This document shows positions 28,460 through 37,450 of a stretch of 64,000 nucleotides of DNA, in pieces. The DNA is from Bacillus sp. EAC (GTDB lineage: Bacteria; Bacillota; Bacilli; Bacillales; Bacillaceae_G). A program made the position numbers and the translations under genes. The notes under the pieces are model-generated. The model searched no databases and was not told the DNA's origin. It worked only from the letters and a program-made list of their open reading frames with translations. The stretch spans positions 496,001-560,000 of the forward strand of contig NZ_NCSY01000002.1 in assembly GCF_002156875.1 (NCBI RefSeq), in the 5' to 3' direction. Position 1 is the first letter of the stretch, and every line of letters begins with the position of its first letter.

Positions 28460-28713
28460 TTCCCTTCCCCCTAGTGCTAAAAATTGTACAAATAATTTCA
28501 AAATACAAAAGTATCGATTTCTACAAAGTCTGATTAATTTTATAATGAAATTCTTTACCTAAAACTAAAAAACAACAAAATAATTCAATAATCGTTTCGT
28601 TTTTTCTCCTACCTCTCCTCCTATTCTAGAAAATTAGTTTAAAACCTTCTAATAATCTTTTTTATTCAATATCAAAATTTAATACTTCTTTAATTGAAAA
28701 ATTAATTAGACAT

Positions 28714-28739
28714 AAAAAAAAACACCTATCACTAGGCGA
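28714..28739 (-). terminator. Terminator of spoVR
   Basis: CGCCTA and TAGGTG pair around GTGA, followed on the minus strand by nine Ts, directly after the spoVR stop. Confidence 0.75.
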
Positions 28740-28740
28740 A

Positions 28741-30150
28741 TTACAAATTTTTCCGATACATATTTTTCCCGTCATAACTAAATAAAACTGCTTTGTCATC
28801 CATTTTCGTTTCAATATGAGTTGGCCTACCCCATAATTGATAAATGTAAGGTAGCACTTTTTCAAGATATTTAACATCCAATTCAATCTCTTCAAATGAA
28901 TGGTTTAAGTACAATTCTCCATTTTTAAGATAATCTCCATCATTCACTGTAATGTAAGGGAATCCACCATTTGTACGCATATTTACTAATTGATCGCGTA
29001 CACCTTCCCAGCTTTTATCTTTGATCTTGTATTCTTTTCCTTGTCTTTGAAATAAGTACATATCTTCTCTCATAACAAATTCTTTTGAGATATAATTTCG
29101 AATAAAACTAGTGTCTGACTCTAGTTCACGGACTTCGAATATTTTTTCAGTCCCGGAACCAACTTTCACACCGTTCTGTTTCATTTCTACTGATGGATTG
29201 TTATATCTTTCTTCAATGTCTTCAAACATTTTTAATCCTAAATAATATGGATTGATACTTGTCTTCGAAGGTTGTATAACGCTAGCATTCAGTTTTGCAA
29301 ATTCAATAGCTTCTCCTGATGTTAAATCCAACTCTCTAAGAATACGTTGGTGCCAAAGACTTGCCCATCCCTCATTCATAATCTTCGTTTCAAGTTGAGC
29401 CCAAAAATAAACCATTTCGTCACGTAACATGGTCAAAATGTCTCTTTGCCATTCTTCTAATTCTCGACTAAAATGCTGTATAAATAATAATAAATCTTTT
29501 TCAGGAATTGGTGGGAATTTCTTTTTAATAGCTTTAATAGGAGTTATGTTTTCAGTATTACGTTCTAGATTCCATAAGTCATCGTATGGTCCTCTTCGTC
29601 TGGGAGGGAGTTCTGCTTCCTCTTCTAATTGCCATGATAATTGATTACGAACTATTGAAGGGTCAATATGTTCTTGGATTGCAATTACAGCATCTAAAAA
29701 TTCCTCAACTTGTCTTTTTCCGTATTTATGTTCATACTGATTAATTCGTTCAGCAGTTGCAGCCATACTCTCGACCATATCTCGTTTAGTATTTTTAAAG
29801 CGAACATTATTTTTAAAGAAATCACTATGAGCAAGTACATGAGCAACGATTAGTTTATTTTGAATGAGGCTATTTGTATCAAGCAAAAAAGCATAACATG
29901 GATTAGAGTTGATTACTAATTCATAAATTTTGCTTAATCCAAAATCATACTGTAGCTTCATCTTATAAAATTTTTTACCAAAGCTCCAATGTGTGTATCT
30001 TGTCGGCATTCCGTATGCACCAAAGGTGTAAATGATATCGGCAGGACATAGTTCGTACCTCATCGGAAAATAATCAAGACCAAATCCTTTGGCAATTTCA
30101 GTAATTTCATCAATTGCATATTCGAGTGCACGAAAATTACTTGGTTTCAT
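28741..30150 (-). CDS. spoVR: Stage V sporulation protein R
   Basis: A 469-residue SpoVR-family protein. [25 protein letters not shown]-type sequence near the N-terminus, [12 protein letters not shown] and the late [11 protein letters not shown] are family hallmarks. SpoVR takes part in spore cortex formation in B. subtilis; the biochemical activity is not known. ATG at 30150 follows AGGAGG with 7 nt spacing. Own terminator; no partner kinase (YeaG/PrkA type) in view. A marker that the organism makes endospores, although the family also exists in non-sporulators. Confidence 0.95.
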   Translation of the reverse strand: MKPSNFRALEYAIDEITEIAKGFGLDYFPMRYELCPADIIYTFGAYGMPTRYTHWSFGKKFYKMKLQYDFGLSKIYELVINSNPCYAFLLDTNSLIQNKLIVAHVLAHSDFFKNNVRFKNTKRDMVESMAATAERINQYEHKYGKRQVEEFLDAVIAIQEHIDPSIVRNQLSWQLEEEAELPPRRRGPYDDLWNLERNTENITPIKAIKKKFPPIPEKDLLLFIQHFSRELEEWQRDILTMLRDEMVYFWAQLETKIMNEGWASLWHQRILRELDLTSGEAIEFAKLNASVIQPSKTSINPYYLGLKMFEDIEERYNNPSVEMKQNGVKVGSGTEKIFEVRELESDTSFIRNYISKEFVMREDMYLFQRQGKEYKIKDKSWEGVRDQLVNMRTNGGFPYITVNDGDYLKNGELYLNHSFEEIELDVKYLEKVLPYIYQLWGRPTHIETKMDDKAVLFSYDGKNMYRKNL

Positions 30151-30318
30151 AGTTATTCCTCCTACCATGTGTATTGACAATGTATGAGAATTTTTGCCAA
30201 TATATGCTATTCATGGCCTAAAATAAGAACTAATATATAAATCTTCAAATTGTAAGAATATTAACAGGACAAATCCTACTTTATGTCGAATAAATCTATT
30301 TAGAAGGGAGATGGGGAA

Positions 30319-30531
30319 ATGAGTAAAGAGAGTCTATTGAAAAACCTTCGAAATGCTACTAGAGGAAATTTTTTTACAATCAATATTGATAAGTCTTTGA
30401 AGGATGATAAAAATATGATTGAAGAATTTGCTAAAGAATTAGAGCGAGATGGAAAAATTAAATTAAAAGAGTGTACACAGCTAGAACATTCGGTTTTATT
30501 AAGTGGAATTCTTAAGTATGCATCCAATTAA
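30319..30531 (+). CDS. Small hypothetical protein
   Basis: Seventy residues, charged, predicted helical, beginning MSKESLLKNLRNATRGNFF; no membrane segment or known motif. ATG follows AAGGGAGATGGGG. The stop codon overlaps a hairpin terminator, which with the ribosome-binding site makes it a believable gene. Divergent from spoVR. Function unknown. Confidence 0.7.
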   Translation: MSKESLLKNLRNATRGNFFTINIDKSLKDDKNMIEEFAKELERDGKIKLKECTQLEHSVLLSGILKYASN

Positions 30532-30544
30532 TTTGGATGCTTTT
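30520..30544 (+). terminator. Terminator overlapping the stop of the 70-residue gene
   Basis: GCATCCAA and TTGGATGC pair around a 5-nt loop, followed by TTTT. Confidence 0.8.
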
Positions 30545-30626
30545 GTCTGAAATTACATACGAAATAGTCAAAAAAAAAAAGCCTTCCTTTCTTTTACAAA
30601 AGTAAAGCTCTTCACACGAAATCTAT

Positions 30627-31010
30627 TTAATCTACTTCAGTAATACGATATATATGTTGTCCTGCATTAAACGCAAACTCTTCTATCAAAAAAGTCTTTT
30701 CATGTAGTCTTTTTTCCACTAGATCTTCATATATAAAAGTTTGTTGTACTCCGTCGGTTTCCACCGATTCATCTTCTTCTATTTTACCTAAATGCTCCTG
30801 GTTTGCAGTTGGATTTTCCCCACCAGCAAGAAGTATCCATGAATCGTTTTCCTTCAGATTTTGATAGACAATATGCTCTTTATAATGTTTATAATTTAAT
30901 CCAAATGCTTTAAATAATTTCTTATGACAGTCTATCGAAAGACGCAAATTTTCATTTTTATCTTTAATAAAAAGACTACCATAATTATGAATGTAAACTT
31001 GTATATTCAA
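30627..31010 (-). CDS. Hypothetical protein
   Basis: The product (about 127 residues) is soluble and acidic with no membrane helix; it opens NIQVYIHNYGSLFIKD and contains SWILLAGGENPTANQ. I recognise no domain. The start is a TTG at 31010, 8 nt after GGAGGTGG; the earlier in-frame ATG overlaps that site. Same strand as the CarD-type gene, 263 bp downstream of it, so likely a separate unit. Confidence 0.6.
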   Translation of the reverse strand: MNIQVYIHNYGSLFIKDKNENLRLSIDCHKKLFKAFGLNYKHYKEHIVYQNLKENDSWILLAGGENPTANQEHLGKIEEDESVETDGVQQTFIYEDLVEKRLHEKTFLIEEFAFNAGQHIYRITEVD

Positions 31011-31273
31011 TAGATGTTCCACCTCCATATAATATGATATTTTCATGCTAAATACTGAAAAACACACTTAACAATACAAAATAAGTATTGTCTATTTAAT
31101 GGGATCGATTTTGTTACAATTCAATATTTCTTTATAACGGAATTTTTAATGAGGTTAAAAATGCTTTGAGTGTTCGGAGAAGTCTTAATTACTAAACTTA
31201 AATTGTTTGAATTAAGACACATGTTGAAAAGATGATGTGTTCTATTTAATTAAAAAAGTTAAAAAATATTCTA

Positions 31274-31741
31274 TTAACCGTACAATAATTCTTTTGCTTC
31301 GTTTTCATTAATGCCTTTAATTAACCCAAGTTCACTGATCAATATTTTGCTTGCATTACCTAACATTTGTTTTTCACTTGAATTTAAAGCTTTTTCTTTA
31401 TCTATACGCATTAAATCACGAACAACTTCTGCGCCTTCTTCTATATTACCTGTTTTCATTTTTTCCATATTCACTTTAAATCTTTCTTTATAAGGTAGTA
31501 TACGATCTGATTCTCCGTTATGAAAATTATTTAAAACATTTTCAAGTGTTTTTGAATCAACAACTAATCTAATTCTCGAATTATCCATTTTTGATATCGG
31601 AATCATTACTTCCATCTTTTTTATAAGTAATCTTATGACAAAATACTGTTGGGTCTCACCTTGTACTTCTTTTTCTTGAATCGACTCAATTACTCCTGCA
31701 CCTTGCATTGGGTAAACTATATTATCACCAATTTCAAACAT
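31274..31741 (-). CDS. CarD/CdnL-family transcription regulator
   Basis: The 155-residue protein has an N-terminal Tudor-like RNA polymerase interaction domain (FEIGDNIVYPMQGAGVIESIQ, then YFVIRLL and MEVMIPISK) and a C-terminal helical DNA-binding region (EKMKTGNIEEGAEVVRDL, KALNSSEKQML). CarD proteins bind the beta subunit and stabilise open promoter complexes. ATG at 31741 follows GGAGGTGGATAT. B. subtilis has a homologue (YdeB) elsewhere in its genome. Monocistronic as far as can be seen. Confidence 0.87.
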   Translation of the reverse strand: MFEIGDNIVYPMQGAGVIESIQEKEVQGETQQYFVIRLLIKKMEVMIPISKMDNSRIRLVVDSKTLENVLNNFHNGESDRILPYKERFKVNMEKMKTGNIEEGAEVVRDLMRIDKEKALNSSEKQMLGNASKILISELGLIKGINENEAKELLYG

Positions 31742-32112
31742 ATATCCACCTCCATGAATAAATAACTTACTTAAGCATAACACTTTAAAGTTTTTTGTCA
31801 AATTAAATATTTTATCACCAACAAATATATCGTGTCAACATTTTTTGTGTTAATTTTTAAAATTACAATATTTTAGTTATTTATCTCGTAAAAAAAGTTT
31901 ATTAAAACTATTTGAGTATGGAAATTAAACGGGTATTCCGTGGAGAAACTTACTTCAAAAGACCCAATTGGGAGTTATGGTGGTTTTATCAATTGAATAG
32001 CTTCAACGTAGTTAAAGAAAACGAGACCCTTAACCAAAAAAAATACCCCATCTAAATGAGATAAACGTTTTAAAAAACTCTATTAGTAAAGAAAGTCCTA
32101 ACCACTTTCTCA
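31742..32112. other. Intergenic stretch without a supported gene
   Basis: The 371 bp between the CarD-type gene and a membrane protein gene hold AT-rich sequence and one 45-codon frame (31918-32055, plus) that lacks a ribosome-binding site. No repeat, terminator or RNA motif that I can name. Confidence 0.4.
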
Positions 32113-32571
32113 TTAGTTAAATTGACTACCATTGATATTCCATAGAATAAAGGAAAACATAATGATTAGTGCAAATAGTAACATTAAAATAAAACCCGAT
32201 AATTTCGCTAAACCCTTTTCTTCTTTCACGATTGCAATGACACCTGTAATAAGGCTTGAAAATAATCCCACGTAATAAATGATGAAAGATAACTCTTTAA
32301 TAAGATCTATAGTGTGTATGACAAATGCAAAAATCGCACCAATTAAGCTACATAACACAAAAAAATAAGCTAACTTACCTATTTTTTGACTAAACTTTAA
32401 TACACCACTTGTTATAATTACAAGACAAACTACTAGTGATAGCCAAAATATCACCTGTATAATTTTTTGATTAATAAAAGGCACTGGTCCAGCGAATTGC
32501 ATTATATATGAAATGAAAATTACACATAATAATAATACGACATTTCTTCGGTATCTTTTGAGCTCCTCCAA
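32113..32571 (-). CDS. Hypothetical integral membrane protein
   Basis: The 152-residue protein has a short basic N-terminus (EELKRYRRN) and five hydrophobic helices (about 9-27, 34-56, 65-86, 92-112, 122-146). No recognised family. The start is a TTG at 32571, 9 nt after AGGAGG. Single gene unit; neighbours give no hint on function. Confidence 0.68.
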   Translation of the reverse strand: MEELKRYRRNVVLLLCVIFISYIMQFAGPVPFINQKIIQVIFWLSLVVCLVIITSGVLKFSQKIGKLAYFFVLCSLIGAIFAFVIHTIDLIKELSFIIYYVGLFSSLITGVIAIVKEEKGLAKLSGFILMLLFALIIMFSFILWNINGSQFN

Positions 32572-32733
32572 ACTATTCAGCCTCCTAGGCCATTTAAAGA
32601 TAATAAACTTATCGCCCTAATGCATATTATTCAACAATTAATGAATATTTCCTCTTACTCTTCTGTAGTCAACTTTCAACAAAAAGGAACAAAAGTTCTG
32701 TTATTATGTCATAAAATAAAAAAATATGCACTA

Positions 32734-32762
32734 TTGCAAACGTATGTTCTTTATTTTATAAT
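32734..32762 (+). promoter_or_regulatory. Candidate sigma-A promoter of the VOC gene
   Basis: TTGCAA (32734-32739) and TATAAT (32757-32762) are 17 bp apart, about 100 bp before the start codon. Confidence 0.55.
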
Positions 32763-32864
32763 TTAACTGTGCAGATTTAAGCGGTAAGTATTGGTCAAAA
32801 TAGATGTCACTGAAATATCACGACTATGTACTAAACAAAAAAACATATTAAAGGAGCTGTTTTC

Positions 32865-33290
32865 ATGACAATAAGATTAATCCCTTACTTAATTATGGAT
32901 GGCAATGCAAAAGAAGCAATTGAATTTTACGAGAAGAACCTTGATGCTGTAGTTCAATTTAGTCAGTCTTACGGTGATTTTCATAATAATCCTGATGATA
33001 AAATAACTGCTGAAGCAAAGGATTATATTATGCATGCTACAATTCAAATTGGTGAATCAGTGTTAATGTTATCAGATGCTTATCCTGGTTACCCTCATCA
33101 AATTGGTAATCAAGTTACAATCTGCATAACAACAGATGATATCGGAAAATCAAGACAAATTTTTGAGAATTTATCAGAAGGTGGCCAAATTGAATTGCCG
33201 CTTCAAGATACAGGATTTAGTCCTGCTTATGGTAAAGTAGTCGATAAATTTGGCGTATTATTCCAAGTCTTTACAGATGGAGCACGTTAA
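32865..33290 (+). CDS. VOC-family protein, PhnB/YjdN-like
   Basis: A 141-residue glyoxalase-fold protein: IPYLIMDGNAKEAIEFYEKNL is the PhnB-type opening, followed by HATIQIGESVLMLSDAY and ending DKFGVLFQVF. Relatives bind small molecules and metals; no reaction can be assigned. ATG after AAAGGAGC. Single plus-strand gene in the accessory stretch. Confidence 0.85.
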   Translation: MTIRLIPYLIMDGNAKEAIEFYEKNLDAVVQFSQSYGDFHNNPDDKITAEAKDYIMHATIQIGESVLMLSDAYPGYPHQIGNQVTICITTDDIGKSRQIFENLSEGGQIELPLQDTGFSPAYGKVVDKFGVLFQVFTDGAR

Positions 33291-33418
33291 ATCTAATTAT
33301 CCTTTCTTCTGTCTCACTAATTAAAGAGTCATCTATTTACGTATCAATAATGAATTACGCTTTCTTTCGGCACACATTTCCAAACACTTTCAACTAATAC
33401 ATAATTAATCATTTAAAA

Positions 33419-33447
33419 TAGCTCTGTCACAGTGACAGAGCTACTTT
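33419..33447 (-). terminator. Terminator of the SDR gene
   Basis: TAGCTCTGTCA and TGACAGAGCTA form a perfect 11-bp stem with a 3-nt loop, followed on the minus strand by TTTT. Confidence 0.82.
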
Positions 33448-33465
33448 AATCAATCTGATACAAGA

Positions 33466-34248
33466 TTAAATTCTTCTTTGCATAAATCTAACAACTTTTG
33501 TGACTATTTTTCGTGGCATGAAACGGACAGAATTTGCTAACAATTTATTTGTAAACCCTGGAATAACTAGTGTTTTTCCCTTTTTGAAGCCTTCATATGA
33601 AGCATTAGCTACTTCAATTACACTTCCAACACCACTTTGAAACAGTTTTGATTCATGCATATTTGCACGATTACCAAAGTTTGTATCAGTCGCTCCTGGA
33701 CAAACTGCTGTAATTTTTACATTCTTATCCTTCATTTCATTCGAAAGTGCTTCTGAAAAGGAAAGTACATAAGCTTTCGTTGCATAATAAACAGCCATTA
33801 ATGGGCCAGGTTGAAAAGCTGCAGTAGAAGCTATATTAATAACTCCCCCTTTATTCCGTTCAACCATGCCAGGTAAAAACATTTTAGTAAGATGTGTTAC
33901 TGTTCGAACATTTAAATCCACCATATTTAACTCTTCTTCTAGATTTGTATTTATAAACTCCCCATAAAGCCCAAACCCCGCATTATTAACTAAATAGTCT
34001 ATTTGTTTGTTTTGACTATTCAACTCTTTTTGAAGGGAAATAATATCATCTTCTTTTGAAAGATCCTTTGGAAAAATATTTATAGTAACATCAGTTTTTG
34101 ATTCAATTTCATGTTTTACGTTTGTTAAATTTTCCTCAGATCTTGCTACTAAAACAAGATTTACAGCATCATTTGCAAACAGTTTTGCTAACTCTTTACC
34201 GATTCCACTTGAAGCTCCAGTAATTAATACCGTTTCGTTTTTTTTCAT
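33466..34248 (-). CDS. Short-chain dehydrogenase/reductase
   Basis: The 260-residue enzyme has the cofactor motif TGASSGIG, NNAGFG, the catalytic Ser in NIASTAAFQ and YxxxK in YYATKAYVL. The arginine after strand 2 (LVARSEENL) suggests NADP. It belongs to the classical SDRs close to the DltE/YqjQ-like group; substrate unknown. ATG at 34248 follows AAGGAG. The 34249-34605 gap upstream has no gene except the terminator below. Confidence 0.85.
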   Translation of the reverse strand: MKKNETVLITGASSGIGKELAKLFANDAVNLVLVARSEENLTNVKHEIESKTDVTINIFPKDLSKEDDIISLQKELNSQNKQIDYLVNNAGFGLYGEFINTNLEEELNMVDLNVRTVTHLTKMFLPGMVERNKGGVINIASTAAFQPGPLMAVYYATKAYVLSFSEALSNEMKDKNVKITAVCPGATDTNFGNRANMHESKLFQSGVGSVIEVANASYEGFKKGKTLVIPGFTNKLLANSVRFMPRKIVTKVVRFMQRRI

Positions 34249-34524
34249 AACTTTCTCCTTCATATAACATGTGTAATTTATGATTTATTCACTTTTCTTT
34301 TAAGACAATACGTTTAAACATTTAAACATATCATACTTACCATTCATTACTTTGTCAAAAGAAAAATGGATTTTCAATATTATTATCATAAAACACTTTC
34401 CTTGTTTACATAACTTTTTTATTTAGTATAAAAAGCTTATTTCCGTAAATTCCAAGTCACTACATTATAAGGAATTTGATGCAACAAATCCTTTTTTAAG
34501 AAAATATTTTTCTAGAGATGAGCA

Positions 34525-34552
34525 TAAAAAAGATCTTCGTGATGAAGATCTT
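34525..34552 (-). terminator. Terminator of the two-gene small membrane protein unit
   Basis: AAGATCTTC and GAAGATCTT pair around a 5-nt loop, followed by TTTTTTATG on the minus strand. Confidence 0.75.
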
Positions 34553-34605
34553 AAAAATTTACGTATATAGCAGAATTAACATTCATTCAAAAAAGGCTAT
34601 TGAAA

Positions 34606-34773
34606 TTATTCCTTGTTCTTTAATTTTCCATGTAACGCATCTATTTTTGCTTCTAATCGGTTCATTTTTTCTTTAGTATTTCTAGTATGTACGAAAAACC
34701 AAATGATAAGTGCAATAAAGATTAAAGGTTTTATATAGACAAATAGTAGAAATAGCCAGTCCCCAGTATACAT
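34606..34773 (-). CDS. Small single-pass membrane protein of unknown function
   Basis: Fifty-five residues: a membrane helix (about 6-28), then a charged amphipathic segment (RNTKEKMNRLEAKIDALH) that could form a short coiled coil in the cytosol. ATG follows GGAGGAATATAA. It is 18 bp downstream of another small membrane protein gene with the same plan, and a terminator follows, so the pair looks like an operon. No family recognised. Confidence 0.65.
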   Translation of the reverse strand: MYTGDWLFLLFVYIKPLIFIALIIWFFVHTRNTKEKMNRLEAKIDALHGKLKNKE

Positions 34774-34791
34774 TTATATTCCTCCAAAATT

Positions 34792-34926
34792 TTATTTGAA
34801 CGGATCACGTAATTTCTTAATTTCTTCTGTTTGCTCAATAATATTATTATTAATTCGTCTGAGCGCATCAAATACTGCAAAAACTCCCGCAAATATTAAT
34901 ATGACAAACAATAAAATTAAACCCAT
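34792..34926 (-). CDS. Small single-pass membrane protein of unknown function
   Basis: Forty-four residues: membrane helix (about 2-20), then a charged tail RRINNNIIEQTEEIKKL with heptad-like spacing. ATG after AGAAGG. First gene of a two-gene unit with the 55-residue protein at 34606. Position between an SDR gene and zur; no function can be proposed. Confidence 0.62.
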   Translation of the reverse strand: MGLILLFVILIFAGVFAVFDALRRINNNIIEQTEEIKKLRDPFK

Positions 34927-35060
34927 CGTTTACCTTCTTTCTGTTACTTAATACTATCTATTATAAAGTTAATTTTAATAATTTGTAATATTTTACCAAT
35001 TATTATTTAAAATCAGTTTTCACGACTAAAATTCCGTACTGATCATTATTAGAAAAATAA

Positions 35061-35090
35061 AAAAAGAGTACATTACTGTACTCTTTAATT
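35061..35090 (-). terminator. Terminator of zur
   Basis: AAAGAGTACA and TGTACTCTTT pair around TTAC, with a run of Ts on the minus strand. Confidence 0.85.
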
Positions 35091-35106
35091 GATTATATCT
35101 ATTTTA

Positions 35107-35517
35107 TTAGTTACATTCTGGACATAAACCATAAATTTCAAATTTATGACTTTGGACTGTATAACCCGGTAAATCAACGGGACTATTTTCCATTGGACAT
35201 ACATAGATACTTTTTGTATTACCACAATCTAAACAAATAAAGTGATGATGATGCTCTGAAGAAGAACATTTAGATCTAAACCGCTTTTCTCCGTCCAGTT
35301 CAGTTACCTCAACAACATCCACATCAATAAAAGTTGATAGATTGCGATAGATTGTATCAAAGCTAAGTCCTTTATATTTATCCTTCAATGCTTGCTGGAT
35401 ATCTCTTGCTGTAACGTATTTGTTTTGCCTAAAAATATATTCGAGCATGTCATATCTTTTAGGTGTATTTTTAAAACCTTGATCTTTTAATAGTTTTGTT
35501 GCATCAGCTAATTTCAT
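35107..35517 (-). CDS. zur: Zinc uptake regulator, Fur family
   Basis: The 136-residue protein has the Fur-type winged helix (TPKRYDMLEYIF, LSFDTIYRNLSTF) and a C-terminal metal domain with EHHHHFICLDCGNTKSI and a final CPEC, giving two CxxC pairs for the structural zinc site. The choice of Zur over Fur or PerR rests on the adjacent znuC-znuB genes and on its place near nfo-cshB, where B. subtilis zur lies. ATG after AAAGGTAG. It lies 14 bp downstream of znuB and may be cotranscribed with it. Confidence 0.9.
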   Translation of the reverse strand: MKLADATKLLKDQGFKNTPKRYDMLEYIFRQNKYVTARDIQQALKDKYKGLSFDTIYRNLSTFIDVDVVEVTELDGEKRFRSKCSSSEHHHHFICLDCGNTKSIYVCPMENSPVDLPGYTVQSHKFEIYGLCPECN

Positions 35518-35530
35518 TTAATCACTACCT

Positions 35531-36361
35531 TTATCTCGTTCTTAATTTCTTCCAAGCTAAAGTTAATATAAGAATCATGATTTGCAGGATAACAATTGTT
35601 CCACCAGGTGCTAAATTCAATTGATAAGAAAGTAAAATACCTGCTACAACCGAAAGCTCGCCAAATACAATTGAATAGACGATTGTTTGTTTAAAACCTT
35701 TTGCAATTCGAATACTTGCAGCAACTGGCAATGTCATTAATGAAGATACTAATAAGACACCTACAACTCTCATTGAAACAGATACAACCAATGCAACTAA
35801 TAAAATGAATAAATAGTGGATCCACTTTGCATTAATTCCAGATGCAACAGCATATTCTTCATCAAAAGATAATAAAAACAATTCTTTGTAAAGTACTATA
35901 ATTGATATTACTACGAAGATAGCTATAATTATGACAGTTAATAAATCTTGCCCGGAAACTGCACTTACACTACCAAATAAAAAACTAAAAAGATCTGTGT
36001 TAAAACCATTGGCTAAAGAGATTAAGATAACCCCTAAGCCCATCCCACCTGATAGTATTATTGGAATTGCTAGTTCTTGATAATGTCTATATACACTTCT
36101 CAATTTTTCAATTAAAAATGCTCCTGCTACTGAAAATGTCATTCCCATGAATAAAGGGCTGATAAAACCACTTGGAAAGAAAAACTTTTCAAGTAGTAAA
36201 CTCGCAGCAACACCTGATAATGTGACATGACTTAATGCATCAGATATTAGGGATAATCTTCTAAACACTACGAATACTCCTAATAATGGAGCCATAACTC
36301 CTATAATCATGCCCGTTAATAATGTATTTCTTAAAAAATCGTAATGAAGAAAATCCATCAT
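35531..36361 (-). CDS. znuB: Zinc ABC transporter permease
   Basis: The 276-residue protein has about eight hydrophobic helices and typical ABC-3 permease segments: GVFVVFRRLSLISDALSHVTLSG at the N-terminus, LSGGMGLGVILIS and SLMTLPVAASIRIA. It moves zinc (possibly Mn) released by a binding protein. The ATG overlaps the znuC stop by 4 nt. No binding protein (ZnuA) gene is present here. Confidence 0.9.
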   Translation of the reverse strand: MMDFLHYDFLRNTLLTGMIIGVMAPLLGVFVVFRRLSLISDALSHVTLSGVAASLLLEKFFFPSGFISPLFMGMTFSVAGAFLIEKLRSVYRHYQELAIPIILSGGMGLGVILISLANGFNTDLFSFLFGSVSAVSGQDLLTVIIIAIFVVISIIVLYKELFLLSFDEEYAVASGINAKWIHYLFILLVALVVSVSMRVVGVLLVSSLMTLPVAASIRIAKGFKQTIVYSIVFGELSVVAGILLSYQLNLAPGGTIVILQIMILILTLAWKKLRTR

Positions 36362-37140
36362 ATACTTTTCCCTCCATGCTCATGTTCATGATTGTGGGAT
36401 AGTACATGTACTGAATGACCATATAGTAGTGACAAGTCATTCTCGGTAGCATCTTTAAACTTTTCTGTACTTCCATGGAAATGAAGTTTTTTATTTAAAC
36501 ATGCAACATGTGAGACTTTATCAGTAATAATGCCTATATCATGTGAAACTAATAATAATGTGATCCCTAGCTTATTATTTAAATCGCTTAATAGTTGATA
36601 AAAACTTTCAACGTTTTCTGCATCAACACCAACTGTTGGTTCATCTAAAATAAGTAATTCAGGATTACTTACTAAAGCACGAGCTATAAATACACGTTGT
36701 TGCTGACCTCCAGAAAGTTCTCCAATATTACGATTAGCAAAATCATTCATACCAACTGATAGTAAAGCATCAGTAACCTTTTTCTTATCTGATTTTTTAA
36801 AACCATTAAATAACCCAATTTTTGAAACTAGACCGAGTGAAACCACTTCGAATACTGAAGCCGGAAAGCCTGAATTAAAGCTATTTGCTTTTTGAGAAAC
36901 ATAACCTATTTTATCCCAGCTTTTCATTTTACGAATATCCGTTCCAAATAACTCAATGCTACCTTGATCTGGTTGCTGGATTCCTAATATACATTTTAAT
37001 AAAGTTGACTTACCGCTACCATTAGGACCAACTAAACCTAAAAAATCTCCCTTTTTAACTAGAAGATTGATGTCTTTTAAAACTTTTTGCCGTTCATAGC
37101 TATATGACAAATCATCTATCTTAATTATATTTTGACTCAT
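36358..37140 (-). CDS. znuC: Zinc ABC transporter ATP-binding protein
   Basis: The 260-residue ATPase has Walker A GPNGSGKST, signature ELSGGQQQR, Walker B LLILDEPTVGVD and the switch His in LVSHDIG. Its C-terminus is histidine-rich (HSVHVLSHNHEHEH, six His), which may sense or buffer zinc. ATG after GAAGGTG. First gene of znuC-znuB-zur; a Zur-box-like sequence is upstream. Confidence 0.9.
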   Translation of the reverse strand: MSQNIIKIDDLSYSYERQKVLKDINLLVKKGDFLGLVGPNGSGKSTLLKCILGIQQPDQGSIELFGTDIRKMKSWDKIGYVSQKANSFNSGFPASVFEVVSLGLVSKIGLFNGFKKSDKKKVTDALLSVGMNDFANRNIGELSGGQQQRVFIARALVSNPELLILDEPTVGVDAENVESFYQLLSDLNNKLGITLLLVSHDIGIITDKVSHVACLNKKLHFHGSTEKFKDATENDLSLLYGHSVHVLSHNHEHEHGGKSI

Positions 37141-37159
37141 TTATACACCTTCATCTATT

Positions 37160-37174
37160 TAGGAATAATTACGT
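37160..37174. promoter_or_regulatory. Candidate Zur box upstream of znuC
   Basis: TAGGAATAATTACGT matches the TCGTAAT-N-ATTACGA core of Bacillus Zur boxes at 11 of 14 positions, 20 bp before the znuC start. The 37141-37450 gap also contains a divergent start for the YitT-family gene. Confidence 0.4.
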
Positions 37175-37450
37175 TTTGACTCAATTTATTTAGTATAAGA
37201 GAATCCAACTTATTTGTAAACAAAGAATACTTGGCTATTCGTAATCGATTTTACTATCGTAGAAATTGTTATCCATTTTTATTTCATAGACAACACATCT
37301 CTTTTTTATTTATCGATTTTCAATTCATAAAATGACACTTTTCTGATGTTTTTTTCTAATCTTTTTTTAATATTTCAAGGCTTTTCACTATGTGACAAAA
37401 AATACAATATGTTACAATTAATCTATAAATATAGATAAAGAGGTGGTTTT

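Noticed and set aside
28662-28895. A 77-codon frame overlapping the 3' end of spoVR.
   Set aside because: Out-of-frame shadow that runs through the spoVR terminator.
31918-32055. A 45-codon plus-strand frame opening MEIKRVFRGETYF in the gap beside the CarD-type gene.
   Set aside because: No ribosome-binding site, no terminator, no recognised similarity; the length is within chance for this region, though a gene remnant cannot be excluded.
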